DNA of 64,000 nucleotides from contig NZ_QGDC01000009.1 in NCBI RefSeq assembly GCF_003324525.1, forward strand, positions 62,001-126,000, read 5' to 3'. The translations under genes were made by a program, and so were the position numbers. Positions 1-9,640 of this stretch are shown here, piece after piece (the stretch's first letter is position 1; each line of letters begins with the position of its first letter). This DNA comes from Mucilaginibacter hurinus. Lineage in GTDB: Bacteria > Bacteroidota > Bacteroidia > Sphingobacteriales > Sphingobacteriaceae. Below the pieces are notes generated by a model. That model was not told the DNA's origin and ran no database searches. It was given only the letters and a program-made list of their open reading frames with translations.

Positions 1-113
1 TTAAAGCAATTGATGCGGATGCGCCAGCCCAGTTCCGGCCAGCCATAATGGGCCACCAGTTCGGTAAGTATGGCTTCAAGCGTTTTGCCGTGTAGCGGGT
101 TGTTGGGCTGCAT
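1..113 (-). CDS. VF530 family protein, 5' part only (runs off the left edge)
   Basis: The first 37 residues are visible, starting [19 protein letters not shown] and continuing to [16 protein letters not shown]. The NPLHG-x-TLE-xIL-xxLV-xxYGW-xEL pattern is characteristic of the VF530 / DUF2132 family of small (about 70-90 residue) proteins proposed to bind DNA. The ATG is at 111-113 and the rest of the gene lies outside the window. Its physiological role is not established. The family call is recognition from memory of the conserved N-terminus. Confidence 0.75.
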   Translation of the reverse strand, partial: MQPNNPLHGKTLEAILTELVAHYGWPELGWRIRINCF

Positions 114-168
114 AGTGTAAATGTAGCGATTTATTATATTAGCGTTAAGATAACGTAGTCACCGTACC

Positions 169-798
169 GTGAATTTAAATAACACAAAAATATTAGTGTG
201 CTTACTAATGCTTGTTACAACGGCTTGTAAACGTAAGGGACCACCGCCAGACTGTATCAGTTTAAATAATAAAGGCGCTGAGTACTTCGGTGACAGTTAC
301 GGTGAAGAAACTAAACTAAACAATGCTATCAAAATGTATAAAAAGGCAATAGCGTGTGATTCACTTTATGTTATTGCGCATTTGAATTTAATGGTTGCTT
401 ATGGTGAGAAGCACAACTATAAAGAAGAAAGTGCAGTTATTGATAAGCTTTTAAAACTCACTAATAACGACCCTGCAATTTTACTTCATAAAGGGATGTA
501 TTTGAAGAAGACAGGCAAGGTTGATTCAGCAACCAAAATCTTTTATTTGGCGAAAAGTATTTACGATAAGAGATTATTAAAAGAACCCGGAAATGTAGAA
601 CATATCAAGCGTATGATAGAAGTGATTGCCTTAATTCATGGGAACGCTAAAGCAATTAAGGAACTTGATAGACAAATCGAGCTACATTCGGCACTTTCAC
701 AACAATTATCAGAAGAGTATTTCTTATACAAAGATTTTGACGGACATAACCCTCTTAACGACGCGACGACAACTGAATATCCGGCGAAGCAGCAATAA
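169..798 (+). CDS. TPR-like lipoprotein
   Basis: This 209-residue protein starts with GTG; no in-frame ATG lies upstream of the signal sequence. Residues 1-19 form a short signal peptide ending in a lipobox LVTTAC with Cys20, so it should be lipidated and sit in the envelope. Residues about 30-135 show tetratricopeptide-like helical repeats (NKGAEYFGD, AIKMYKKAIACD, AHLNLMVAYG, LLHKGMYLKKTGKVDSA), which suggests a protein-binding scaffold. The C-terminal 40 residues are polar and probably disordered. It stands alone, with about 130 bp before the next gene. No specific partner can be named. Confidence 0.7.
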   Translation: MNLNNTKILVCLLMLVTTACKRKGPPPDCISLNNKGAEYFGDSYGEETKLNNAIKMYKKAIACDSLYVIAHLNLMVAYGEKHNYKEESAVIDKLLKLTNNDPAILLHKGMYLKKTGKVDSATKIFYLAKSIYDKRLLKEPGNVEHIKRMIEVIALIHGNAKAIKELDRQIELHSALSQQLSEEYFLYKDFDGHNPLNDATTTEYPAKQQ

Positions 799-933
799 AG
801 TATCTATAATTAGAAGACGATCTTAAACAGCACTATATTTAGTGTCTTTTCTTTTAGTAATTTAGTTTATGATATATTGCTGCAGCACTAATTATAACGT
901 AGCTTTAAAATTCATCGCAATTACCTTACACGA

Positions 934-2820
934 ATGATCAAACCAATACCCGGAGAAGAATACAGGGATATTTTTTACAATACCTCTGCCGCGATGCTGG
1001 TTATAGCACCTGATGGTCCGGTGTATACTATACTCGATGTAAACCAGGCTTATCTTAATTCCACCAACACCACCCGCGAAACATTGGTGGGTAAATCGGT
1101 TTTCGGTGCCTTCCCGGCTAACCCTACAGATGCCGAGTCGAAGAATATCGAACGCACCATTGATTCGTTTGAGCAGGCCATCAATACCAAAAAAGCACAT
1201 ACCATGTATAACTACCGGTATGATATACCCATACGCGGTACTGATGCGTTTGAAGAACGGTACTGGACAACCAGCAACACCCCAATACTTGACCCGGAAG
1301 GTAATGTAAAATATTTTTTGCATTCGCCGGCCAATGTTACTGAGTTGTACAAGCTTGGCGAACGCGAAAACAAAGCCAAGGAAGAGCAGCAAAAACTGCT
1401 TACCCTGGTGGCCAACAGCGTCGACCTGATGTCTATCCTTAACATGGATGGAACCAACTCGTATATAAATGAGGCCGGGCGCAATATGCTGGGTTTTGAA
1501 AGCGAAGAAGAAGTTGCAACAACGCCCATAGCAGACCTTCACCATCCTGATGATTTTGCCTACGTGCAGCGTGAGGTATTGCCCAATGTAATACGTGAGG
1601 GCCGCTGGACCGGCATTATGAAGGTACGGCATTTAAAAACCGGCGAAATATTTCCTGTATTTAACAGCTGCATTCGTATTGACGACCCTGAAACCGGTAC
1701 GCCGATGGCGGTAGGCGCCGTAATGCGCGACATGCGACCGGAAATAGCCGCCAAGCAGGCGCTGGCCGATAGTGAACACCTGCTGCGCAACATCACCACG
1801 GCGGCTCCTACAGGTTTATGGATGGCCGATGAAAATGGAAAAATTAACTATGTAAACCAAACCTGGCTTGACTGGACCGGCCTTACCTATGAGGATTGCA
1901 CGGCTGGCAGATGGGTTGATGCCGTGGTGGCGGAAGATAAGGCAAACGCTGCTGAAGCATTTACCAGTAGCATAGCTAACAGGGTATTATACCAATCAGA
2001 GTTCAGGATAAACCACGTAGACGGCACGGTGCACTGGTGTATAGCAAACGGCAGCCCGCAGTACCGTACAGACGGTACCTTTGCAGGTTATATAGGAGCC
2101 TGCGTGGATATTACTGTACAAAAGCAGTTACAGCAGCAAAAGGACGATTTTATAGGTATCGCCAGTCATGAATTAAAAACGCCTGTAACCAGTGTTAAAG
2201 CGTATACCCAGGTGTTGGAGCGTATGCTGCTAAAAAAAGGCGAGACTGTGGAAGCCAGCATGATAAGCCGTATGGACTTACAGCTTAATCGCCTTACCAG
2301 CCTCATTGGCGACCTGCTTGATGTTACCAAAATAAATACCGGCAAGCTTCAGTTTAACGATCGTGAGTTTGATTTTAACGAACATGTAAAAGAGTTAATT
2401 GAGGACTTGCAGCGCACCACCGAAAAGCACACCCTGATAGAAGATCTTAAACCCACCGGTATGGTTTACGGTGATAAAGAGCGCATAGGGCAGGTAATAA
2501 CTAACCTGGTAACCAACGCCATAAAATACTCACCAAACGCCGGCAAAATCATCATACACAGCGCAATTGAAAATAACGAAGTAACCCTTTGCGTACAAGA
2601 CTTCGGCATCGGCATCCCGCAGGAAAACCTCGGGCAGGTGTTTGAGCAGTTTTACCGTGTAAGCGGCACCATGCAGCATACCTTTCCGGGCCTTGGCCTT
2701 GGCCTGTATATCTCATCAGAAATAATTAAACGCGAAGGGGGCCGGATATGGGTAACCAGCAAAGTGGGCGAAGGCTCAACATTTTGCTTCGCTCTGCCAA
2801 TTGCTAATCCGGACCGTTGA
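934..2820 (+). CDS. Cytoplasmic PAS-PAS-PAS sensor histidine kinase
   Basis: This is a 628-residue kinase without membrane segments. Three PAS domains can be seen (about residues 10-145, 155-275, 283-398). A HisKA helix follows with the phospho-acceptor H-box SHELKTPVTS (His near 412). The HATPase_c domain has an N box (NLVTNAIKYS), a G1 box (DFGIGIP) and a G2 box (GLGLGLYI). It should autophosphorylate on His in response to a cytosolic signal, possibly redox, a ligand or light, but the cofactor cannot be read from the sequence. No response regulator is adjacent, so it is an orphan kinase. It has the same architecture class as the kinase at 42.5-44.5 kb. Confidence 0.9.
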   Translation: MIKPIPGEEYRDIFYNTSAAMLVIAPDGPVYTILDVNQAYLNSTNTTRETLVGKSVFGAFPANPTDAESKNIERTIDSFEQAINTKKAHTMYNYRYDIPIRGTDAFEERYWTTSNTPILDPEGNVKYFLHSPANVTELYKLGERENKAKEEQQKLLTLVANSVDLMSILNMDGTNSYINEAGRNMLGFESEEEVATTPIADLHHPDDFAYVQREVLPNVIREGRWTGIMKVRHLKTGEIFPVFNSCIRIDDPETGTPMAVGAVMRDMRPEIAAKQALADSEHLLRNITTAAPTGLWMADENGKINYVNQTWLDWTGLTYEDCTAGRWVDAVVAEDKANAAEAFTSSIANRVLYQSEFRINHVDGTVHWCIANGSPQYRTDGTFAGYIGACVDITVQKQLQQQKDDFIGIASHELKTPVTSVKAYTQVLERMLLKKGETVEASMISRMDLQLNRLTSLIGDLLDVTKINTGKLQFNDREFDFNEHVKELIEDLQRTTEKHTLIEDLKPTGMVYGDKERIGQVITNLVTNAIKYSPNAGKIIIHSAIENNEVTLCVQDFGIGIPQENLGQVFEQFYRVSGTMQHTFPGLGLGLYISSEIIKREGGRIWVTSKVGEGSTFCFALPIANPDR

Positions 2821-3416
2821 AGTGCTAAAACAGTTTCTTTCACTGGTAGAGGGCACGGCGGTGAAGCGCCATGATTTTACTTTTTCATACTGTACAATCA
2901 ACAAAAAAACCGTCATTGCGAGCTACGAAGCAATCTCTTCTTTAAAGGTGCAGGTTGAGCTGAATTATAGATCTGCCTTGTTTCCGCCTCACCTAAATTC
3001 TCTCCAAAGGAGAGGACTTTAAAAAAGTATTTAGCCCCCTCTCCCTAGGAAAGGGCATGGGGGTGAGGCGCCATAATTTTACTTTGTCAGACGGTACAAT
3101 CAAAAAAAAACGTCATTGCGAGGTACGAAGCAATCTCTTCTTTAAAAGGTGCAGGTTGAGCTGAATAATGAATCCGCCTTAATTACGCCTCACCTAAATC
3201 CTCTCCAAAGGAGAGGACTTTATAAAAAAGCATTCAGCACCCTCTCCTTTGGAGAGGGCGGGGGGTGAGGCTCTACAGTCAGGACGGCTAAGGACAGTTC
3301 CTTTTTGATATTATTTAATTTAGCCCCGGCCAACCAGGTAGCTGTCGTAGCTTTTTAGCATCGGTTAGACGTACCAGGTATAATAGTTAATTTTCATAAT
3401 TATAAACCACACATAA
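2821..3416. repeat. Intergenic tandem duplication of about 200 bp made of two repeat families
   Basis: There is no gene here. Two direct copies (about 2862-3062 and 3062-3270) carry the same modules in order: GCGCCAT-ATTTTACTTT, a copy of the short motif CGTCATTGCGAG-xACGAAG (2911-2940 and 3111-3140), GTGCAGGTTGAGCTGAAT, and the CTCTCCAAAGGAGAG palindrome inside CCTCACCTAAAT...GGTGAGGC. Spacing between equivalent points is 200 bp. Both motifs recur elsewhere in the window. The last 100 bp before 3417 should hold the rhamnose operon promoter, but no clear TAnnTTTG box was found. Confidence 0.8.
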
Positions 3417-4490
3417 ATGCAGGCAATATTTGGCGTTATTTTTCACTTGATAGGTGGTTTTGCCTCAGGCAGCTTTTACTTGCCTTACAAAAAGGTTAAA
3501 GGCTGGGCCTGGGAGAGCTATTGGATAGTGGGCGGGCTTTTTTCGTGGCTGATTGTACCGCCGCTGGCAGCATGGTTAACCATTCCCGGGTTTGCTGATA
3601 TTATTGGTGCCTCTACCGGCAATATACTGGGCTTAACTTATTTAATGGGGCTGTTGTGGGGTATAGGCGGACTAACCTATGGTTTAGGCGTGCGCTACTT
3701 GGGTATGTCACTAGGCAACTCAATCGTACTGGGCTTTTGCTCGGCATTTGGTGCGCTGCTGCCGGCTATATATTATGATTTTAACCCGGCGGATGGCAAG
3801 GTGAGCTTTACCGGTATGCTGCAAACGCAGGGCGGTTCCCTGGTGCTGATAGGGGTGGCTGTATGCCTGTTGGGTATTTTTATATGCGGCAGGGCGGGCA
3901 TGCTGAAAGAGAGAGAAATAACCCCAGCCGAAAAAAACGAAAGTGTTGAAGAATTCAGCCTGGTTAAAGGGCTTATAGTGGCCATCATATCGGGCACGTT
4001 AAGCGCGTGTTTTAACTTTGGCATCGAGGCGGGTAAATCAATGGCAGATGCAGCCAATGATTTATGGAAGGCTGCCAATCCCGGGCAAGGCGAGTTTTTG
4101 TTTCAAAATAATGTAATCTATGTAGTAATACTTTGGGGCGGGCTTACCACTAACCTTATCTGGTGCGTCATGCTTAACATTAAAAACAAAACTTTTAACA
4201 ATTACACCAATGTTAAAACGCCTTTATTACGCAACTATATTTTTTGCGCCATAGCCGGTACCATGTGGTTTTTGCAGTTCTTTTTTTACGGCATGGGCGA
4301 GAGCAGGCTGGGTAACGGTGCAAGCTCATGGATACTGCACATGGCCTTCATCATATTGGTAGCAAACTTTTGGGGGCTGTTGTTAAAAGAGTGGAAAGCG
4401 GTAAGCAAAAAAACATTCAGAACTTTTGTACTTGGTATATTAACCATCATCCTGTCGGTATTCATCGTAGGATACGGTAACTCATTGTAA
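3417..4490 (+). CDS. rhaT: L-rhamnose/proton symporter RhaT
   Basis: This 357-residue integral membrane protein has about ten hydrophobic segments, matching the length and style of the RhaT family in the drug/metabolite transporter superfamily. The N-terminus (GVIFHLIGGFASGSFYLPYK) and the central block (GNSIVLGFCSAFGALLPA, GTLSACFNFGIEAG) fit RhaT. It should import L-rhamnose with H+ across the inner membrane. It is the first gene of an operon on the + strand, 29 nt before the aldolase/dehydrogenase gene, which supports the rhamnose assignment. Confidence 0.92.
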   Translation: MQAIFGVIFHLIGGFASGSFYLPYKKVKGWAWESYWIVGGLFSWLIVPPLAAWLTIPGFADIIGASTGNILGLTYLMGLLWGIGGLTYGLGVRYLGMSLGNSIVLGFCSAFGALLPAIYYDFNPADGKVSFTGMLQTQGGSLVLIGVAVCLLGIFICGRAGMLKEREITPAEKNESVEEFSLVKGLIVAIISGTLSACFNFGIEAGKSMADAANDLWKAANPGQGEFLFQNNVIYVVILWGGLTTNLIWCVMLNIKNKTFNNYTNVKTPLLRNYIFCAIAGTMWFLQFFFYGMGESRLGNGASSWILHMAFIILVANFWGLLLKEWKAVSKKTFRTFVLGILTIILSVFIVGYGNSL

Positions 4491-4519
4491 ATAAATTAAA
4501 TAAAAAAAGAATAAATATT

Positions 4520-6640
4520 ATGTCTGTTGATAAAACACGGTTTAAGCATGTAAGCTATTTATGGGACGAAGCAGAAGCGGCCAGGCTGGCGGGGGATGAA
4601 GTAGCCCTGCTTATTTACCGCTCGAATTTACTGGGTGCCGATTTACGCCTTACCAACTATGGCGGCGGCAACACCTCTTGCAAAGTGATGGCTAAAGATC
4701 CTTTAACCGGTCAGCAGGTAGAAGTGATGTGGGTAAAAGGTTCAGGCGGCGATTTGGGCACGCTGAAAAAAAGCGGCCTGGCGGCACTGTATGTCGACAG
4801 GTTGCGCAGCCTTAAAAACGTTTACCGCGGCGTGGAGTTTGAAGACGAAATGGTTGAATTGTTTAACCACAGCATATATGACCTGGCATCTAAAGCGCCA
4901 TCAATAGATACGCCATTGCACGGTTTTTTACCCTTCGCGCATATTGATCACCTGCACCCCGACGCGGCCATCGCTATCGCGGCAGCAAAAGACGGTAAAA
5001 AAATTACTGAAGAGCTTTTTGGCGGTACTATTGGCTGGGTTGAATGGAAAAAGCCGGGCTTTGAATTGGGTTTGCAGCTAAAGGCCTGCCTTGATGCTAA
5101 TCCGGGCATACGGGGTATTATGCTGGGTTCGCATGGCTTATTTACCTGGGGCGACACGGCTTACGAAAGCTACATCAACACCCTTGAAGTAATTGAAAAA
5201 TGCGCCGAATACCTGGAGCAGAACTACGGCAAAAAAGGGCCTGTTTTTGGCGGTGCAAAACTGCAAAGCCTGCCCGAAGCTGACCGTAAAAAACAGGCTG
5301 CTGCACTAGCGCCAATTCTGCGCGGCTTTTGTTCATCTAAAACGCAGATGATCGGTCATTTTACTGATGATGCCCGTGTACTGGAATTTATCAACTCAAA
5401 CGACCTGGATAGACTGGCACCTTTAGGTACCAGCTGCCCCGACCACTTTTTGAGGACTAAGATCAGCCCGTTAGTGCTTGATCTGGAAGCGGGTGAGGAT
5501 TTAAGCGATGTGGCGGCTGTAAAAGAGCGGCTTGCACCGGCTTTTGAGGCTTACCGCAAAATGTATGAAGATTATTATAACACCTGCAAGCATCCCAACA
5601 GTCCGGCCATCCGTGATGCCAACCCGGTTATCATACTGTTTAAAGGCGTGGGTATGTTCGCTTTTGCCAAGGATAAACAAACGGCGCGCGTGGCGGCAGA
5701 GTTTTACACCAATGCCATCAATGTAATGAAGGGTGCCGAAGCGGTATCTGAATATACGTCACTGCCGCGCCAGGAAGCCTTTAATATTGAATATTGGCTG
5801 CTTGAAGAAGCCAAACTGCAGCGTATGCCTAAACCTAAAGCACTATCTGGCAGGGTTGCACTAATAACCGGCAGCGCTGGTGGCATAGGTAAAGCCATTG
5901 CCAAAAAACTAGTTAGCGAAGGCGCGGTGGTGGTGCTAAATGACATGAACGCCGAACGTTTGGATAGTGCTGCCGAAGAATTTAGGGGCTTATTCGGTAA
6001 AGACTCTTACACCACAGCGGTTATGGATGTTACTAATACCGAACAGATACAGGCAACAATGGACATCGCCGCGCTTGCCTTCGGCGGGGTAGACCTTATT
6101 GTGAATAATGCCGGTTTATCCATTTCAAAAACAATAGGCGACCACACAACAAAGGACTGGGATTTATTATACGATGTATTGGTAAAAGGCCAGTTTTTGG
6201 TAACCCAGGCAGCTGTGGCCGTAATGAAAAAGCAGGATATAGGCGGCGATATCGTTAATATCGTTAGCAAAAACGCGCTGGTAAGCGGCCCTAACAATGC
6301 CGGTTACGGCAGTGCTAAAGCAGCACAACTGCACTTGAGCAGGCTAAACGCTGCCGAATTAGGCGGCGATAAAATACGCGTAAATGTAGTTAACCCCGAT
6401 GCGGTTATCAGCGACAGCAATATATGGGCAGGCGGCTGGGCCGAGGGACGTGCAAAAGCCTATGGCGTTACCGTAGAAGAGTTACCTGCCTACTACGCCA
6501 AACGCACCTTACTTAACGAAATTATACTGCCGGAAGATATCGCTAACGCCTGCTTTGCCTTTACCGGCGGTTTGCTCAGCAAATCAACAGGTAATGTGCT
6601 GAATGTTGACGGCGGTGTAGCCGTGGCATTTGTAAGATAG
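4520..6640 (+). CDS. Bifunctional rhamnulose-1-phosphate aldolase / lactaldehyde dehydrogenase
   Basis: At 706 residues this has the usual length of the fused rhamnose enzyme (often called RhaE or RhaEW). The N-terminal half is a class II aldolase: LTNYGGGNTSC (phosphate binding, about residue 40), the zinc histidine cluster HIDHLHPDA (about 140) and GSHGLFTWG (about 202). The C-terminal half is a short-chain dehydrogenase: ITGSAGGIG nucleotide-binding motif (about 445-455), NNAG (about 528) and catalytic YGSAK (about 595). It should split L-rhamnulose-1-phosphate into dihydroxyacetone phosphate and L-lactaldehyde and oxidise the lactaldehyde to L-lactate with NAD+. That product explains the lactate genes farther down the same operon. 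Confidence 0.93.
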   Translation: MSVDKTRFKHVSYLWDEAEAARLAGDEVALLIYRSNLLGADLRLTNYGGGNTSCKVMAKDPLTGQQVEVMWVKGSGGDLGTLKKSGLAALYVDRLRSLKNVYRGVEFEDEMVELFNHSIYDLASKAPSIDTPLHGFLPFAHIDHLHPDAAIAIAAAKDGKKITEELFGGTIGWVEWKKPGFELGLQLKACLDANPGIRGIMLGSHGLFTWGDTAYESYINTLEVIEKCAEYLEQNYGKKGPVFGGAKLQSLPEADRKKQAAALAPILRGFCSSKTQMIGHFTDDARVLEFINSNDLDRLAPLGTSCPDHFLRTKISPLVLDLEAGEDLSDVAAVKERLAPAFEAYRKMYEDYYNTCKHPNSPAIRDANPVIILFKGVGMFAFAKDKQTARVAAEFYTNAINVMKGAEAVSEYTSLPRQEAFNIEYWLLEEAKLQRMPKPKALSGRVALITGSAGGIGKAIAKKLVSEGAVVVLNDMNAERLDSAAEEFRGLFGKDSYTTAVMDVTNTEQIQATMDIAALAFGGVDLIVNNAGLSISKTIGDHTTKDWDLLYDVLVKGQFLVTQAAVAVMKKQDIGGDIVNIVSKNALVSGPNNAGYGSAKAAQLHLSRLNAAELGGDKIRVNVVNPDAVISDSNIWAGGWAEGRAKAYGVTVEELPAYYAKRTLLNEIILPEDIANACFAFTGGLLSKSTGNVLNVDGGVAVAFVR

Positions 6641-6647
6641 ATAAACC

Positions 6648-6962
6648 ATGGAACGCATTGCATTTAAAATGAAGCTGCATGAGGGCTGTGCCGCAGAATA
6701 TAAAAAGCGGCACGATGAGATATGGCCCGAATTGCCCCGGTTTATAAAAGACGCGGGTGTGCATGATTATTCGATCTTTTTAGATGAGGATACCAACACG
6801 CTTATCGGCGTACTAAAAGCTGATAACCCTGCTTTGATAGCTGAATTTGGCAAAAGTGATTTAATGCAGCGTTGGTGGCGCTACATGAGCGATATTATGG
6901 CAAGTAACCCGGATGGTTCCACCGTTGTAATGCCCTTAAAAGAAGTATTTTATTTAAAATAA
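6648..6962 (+). CDS. rhaM: L-rhamnose mutarotase
   Basis: At 104 residues this is the normal RhaM length. Conserved features are KRHDEIWPEL near residue 20 (with the catalytic-type His), LDEDTNTLIGVL and the QRWWRYM motif with the paired Trp. It interconverts alpha and beta anomers of L-rhamnose so the isomerase gets its preferred form. It lies 7 nt after the aldolase/dehydrogenase gene and 9 nt before the isomerase gene, in the same operon. Confidence 0.93.
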   Translation: MERIAFKMKLHEGCAAEYKKRHDEIWPELPRFIKDAGVHDYSIFLDEDTNTLIGVLKADNPALIAEFGKSDLMQRWWRYMSDIMASNPDGSTVVMPLKEVFYLK

Positions 6963-6971
6963 CCAGTTATA

Positions 6972-8246
6972 ATGCAATTAGAGAAGAAGATAATTGAGCA
7001 GCACAACGATGGGTTGATAAGCGGGCACCAAAAAAAGTTTGATTACAGCGCCGGCAGCGTAGCCAACATTAACAATGTGCTGGCAAAGCTGGCAGCTTTT
7101 CAAATTGCCATACCCAGCTGGGCGCTGGGCACCGGTGGTACCCGTTTCGGCCGCTTTTCGGGTGGCGGCGAGCCACGCAGTTTAGAAGATAAAATGGAAG
7201 ATATCGGCTTGCTGCATGCACTCAACCGCTCAAGCGGCGCCATATCGCTGCATATCCCCTGGGATATTCCAAAAGATGTACAGGCTATAAAAGCATTGGC
7301 CGCGCAATATGATTTAAAGTTTGACGCCGTAAACTCCAATACTTTCCAGGATCAGCCGGGGCAGCAGCACAGCTATAAATTTGGTTCGCTGCAGCATGTA
7401 GATAAAGCTGTGCGCCAGCAGGCTATAGATCATAATATTGAAGTGATCCGCCACGGCGAGGCTTTAGGTTCTGATTCGTTAACCGTTTGGCTGGCCGATG
7501 GATCATGCTTTCCAGGGCAGCTCAATTTTCGCAAGGCGTTCCAAAACACGTTGGACAGCTTGCAGCAGATATATAAAGCATTGCCTGCTAACTGGAAAAT
7601 GTTTGTTGAGTATAAGGCATTTGAGCCTAATTTTTACTCAATCACTGTTGGCGATTGGGGGCAGTCGTTATTGTACGCTACCAAACTTGGTCCGCAGGCA
7701 TACACGCTGGTTGATTTAGGTCACCACCTCCCCAATGCCAATATAGAGCAAATTGTATCGCTGTTACTGATGGAAGGCAAACTGGGCGGCTTCCATTTTA
7801 ACGATTCAAAATACGGTGATGACGACCTTACAACCGGCAGCATTAAACCTTATCAATTGTTCCTGATATTTAATGAACTGGTTGACGGCATGGATGCAAA
7901 AGGTATGGACCATGCTACCGGCCTCGGCTGGATGATAGATGCATCGCATAATGTAAAAGACCCGCTTGAAGACCTGCTGCAATCAGTAGAAGCGATTATG
8001 ATTGCCTATGCGCAAGCGCTTACGGTTGACCGTGAGGCGCTAAACAAAGCACAGGCAAATAACGATGTGGTTGCCTGCCAGGAAATTTTGCAGGAAGCTT
8101 TCCGTACCGATGTGCGTCCGCTGGTTGCCGAGGCACGGCTGCGCGCAGGCGGGGCATTAGCGCCGGTTGCTTTATTCAGGGAGTTAAAGGTGCGCGAGCA
8201 GTTAATAAATGAACGCGGACAAAAAACGGTGGCTACCGGCTTGTAA
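6972..8246 (+). CDS. rhaI: L-rhamnose isomerase (TIM-barrel, RhaI type)
   Basis: This 424-residue protein resembles the RhaI-type rhamnose isomerases of Gram-positives, Bacteroidota and Pseudomonas rather than E. coli RhaA. Visible motifs are WALGTGGTRFGRF near the N-terminus, VEYKAFEPNFY (about 212-222), LVDLGHHLPNANIEQ and GGFHFNDSKYGDDDLT (metal-binding His and Asp, about 274-290). It should convert L-rhamnose to L-rhamnulose with a divalent metal. Its last base overlaps the start of the kinase gene (TAATG junction), so the two are translationally coupled. Confidence 0.9.
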   Translation: MQLEKKIIEQHNDGLISGHQKKFDYSAGSVANINNVLAKLAAFQIAIPSWALGTGGTRFGRFSGGGEPRSLEDKMEDIGLLHALNRSSGAISLHIPWDIPKDVQAIKALAAQYDLKFDAVNSNTFQDQPGQQHSYKFGSLQHVDKAVRQQAIDHNIEVIRHGEALGSDSLTVWLADGSCFPGQLNFRKAFQNTLDSLQQIYKALPANWKMFVEYKAFEPNFYSITVGDWGQSLLYATKLGPQAYTLVDLGHHLPNANIEQIVSLLLMEGKLGGFHFNDSKYGDDDLTTGSIKPYQLFLIFNELVDGMDAKGMDHATGLGWMIDASHNVKDPLEDLLQSVEAIMIAYAQALTVDREALNKAQANNDVVACQEILQEAFRTDVRPLVAEARLRAGGALAPVALFRELKVREQLINERGQKTVATGL

Positions 8247-9640
8247 TGATGGCGGCGATACCGGTTATAGCGATATTTGATATTGGCAAAACCAATAAAA
8301 AGGTTTTCCTTTTTAACGAGGATTATAAGGTGGTGTATGAGCGTACGGCACGTTTTGCCGAAGTGGCCGATGAAGATGGTTACCCCTGCGAGGACCTGCA
8401 AACATTAACTGATTGGTTTTTTGCATCGTTGCAGGAAATTACTTCGTTAGATAAATTTAGCATCAAGGCGATAAATTTTTCTACTTACGGCGCAAGCTTT
8501 GTATATATAGATGAGTCGGGCCGGGCGCTTACACCTTTGTACAACTACCTTAAACCATACCCCGAACAGCTAAAAACGAAATTCTACGCTGATTATGGAG
8601 GTGAAGTAACACTATCCGGCGAAACCGCTTCGCCTGTTTTAGGAAGCCTTAACTCGGGGATGCAGCTATATCGCTTAAAATATGAACGGCCGGATGTTTT
8701 TAAGAAAATTAAATACGCGCTGCACTTACCGCAATACTTAAGTTTTTTAGTAACCGGTGAGGCATATACCGACCTCACCAGTATCGGCTGCCATACCGGC
8801 TTGTGGAACTTTAAAGCCAACGATTACCATCATTGGGTTAAAAACGAGGGCCTGGTGGTTAAGTTTGCCGCCGTTGCCCCCGCGCATATTACCGCAAATG
8901 TTAACTATCACGGGCATAATATTAAAGCGGGATCGGGCCTGCACGATAGTTCGGCTGCCTTAATACCTTACCTGGTAAGTTTTCACGAACCCTTTTTGCT
9001 GCTATCAACCGGCACCTGGAGCATTAGTCTGAACCCGTTTAACCACGCGCCGTTAACGCAGGATGAGTTGCTTAATGATTGCCTGTGTTACCTGCAGTAT
9101 AAAGGCAAGCCGGTAAAAGCCTCAAGGTTTTTGGCCGGGCTTGAGCATGAGGAGCAAACCGCGCGTATCGCAAAACATTTCAGATCTCCGCATAACGAAT
9201 ATAAACATGTACGTTTTGATGTAGATGTGTTATTAAACCTTCAGCAAAACGCGCCGTTAATACCGGCACAGCACAACGGGCTTAAAACTTCAGTATTTCC
9301 GCAACGGGATCTGTCGGTATTTGCTAATTATAGCGAGGCCTACCACCAGTTGATGCTCGATTTGGTGCAGCGGCAGTACGAATCAACACGGCTGGTGTTA
9401 AAAGGCACCGCGGTGAAAAAAATATTTGTGGATGGCGGCTTTAGCAAAAACTCCATTTTTATGCACCTGCTGGCCTCAGCCTTCCCCGATATGGAAATAT
9501 ATGCGGCCTCAATGGCGCAGGCTACGGCTATGGGTACCGCCCTTGCCATACACAAAAGCTGGAACCGGCTGCCCTTACCGCATAACCTCATTACATTGCA
9601 ATACTTTTCGGCAACCAGCGAGATAAAAATATGCGCATAG
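8246..9640 (+). CDS. FGGY-family rhamnulokinase-like sugar kinase
   Basis: The protein has 464 residues. The N-terminal phosphate loop (AIFDIGKTNKKVFLFN), a probable catalytic base in GLHDSSAA (about residue 232) and the ATP-site segments LSTGTWS and FVDGGFSKNSIF are typical of FGGY kinases. In this operon it is the only candidate to phosphorylate L-rhamnulose at C1. It differs from E. coli RhaB and belongs to the divergent FGGY subgroup usual in Bacteroidota rhamnose loci. It overlaps the isomerase gene by 1 nt and the following (Fe-S) protein gene by 10 nt. Substrate is inferred from context. Confidence 0.87.
   Translation: MMAAIPVIAIFDIGKTNKKVFLFNEDYKVVYERTARFAEVADEDGYPCEDLQTLTDWFFASLQEITSLDKFSIKAINFSTYGASFVYIDESGRALTPLYNYLKPYPEQLKTKFYADYGGEVTLSGETASPVLGSLNSGMQLYRLKYERPDVFKKIKYALHLPQYLSFLVTGEAYTDLTSIGCHTGLWNFKANDYHHWVKNEGLVVKFAAVAPAHITANVNYHGHNIKAGSGLHDSSAALIPYLVSFHEPFLLLSTGTWSISLNPFNHAPLTQDELLNDCLCYLQYKGKPVKASRFLAGLEHEEQTARIAKHFRSPHNEYKHVRFDVDVLLNLQQNAPLIPAQHNGLKTSVFPQRDLSVFANYSEAYHQLMLDLVQRQYESTRLVLKGTAVKKIFVDGGFSKNSIFMHLLASAFPDMEIYAASMAQATAMGTALAIHKSWNRLPLPHNLITLQYFSATSEIKICA

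Noticed and set aside
892..1632. 246-codon antisense ORF over the first histidine kinase
   Set aside because: It lies wholly opposite a clear kinase with complete motifs and has no family features of its own.
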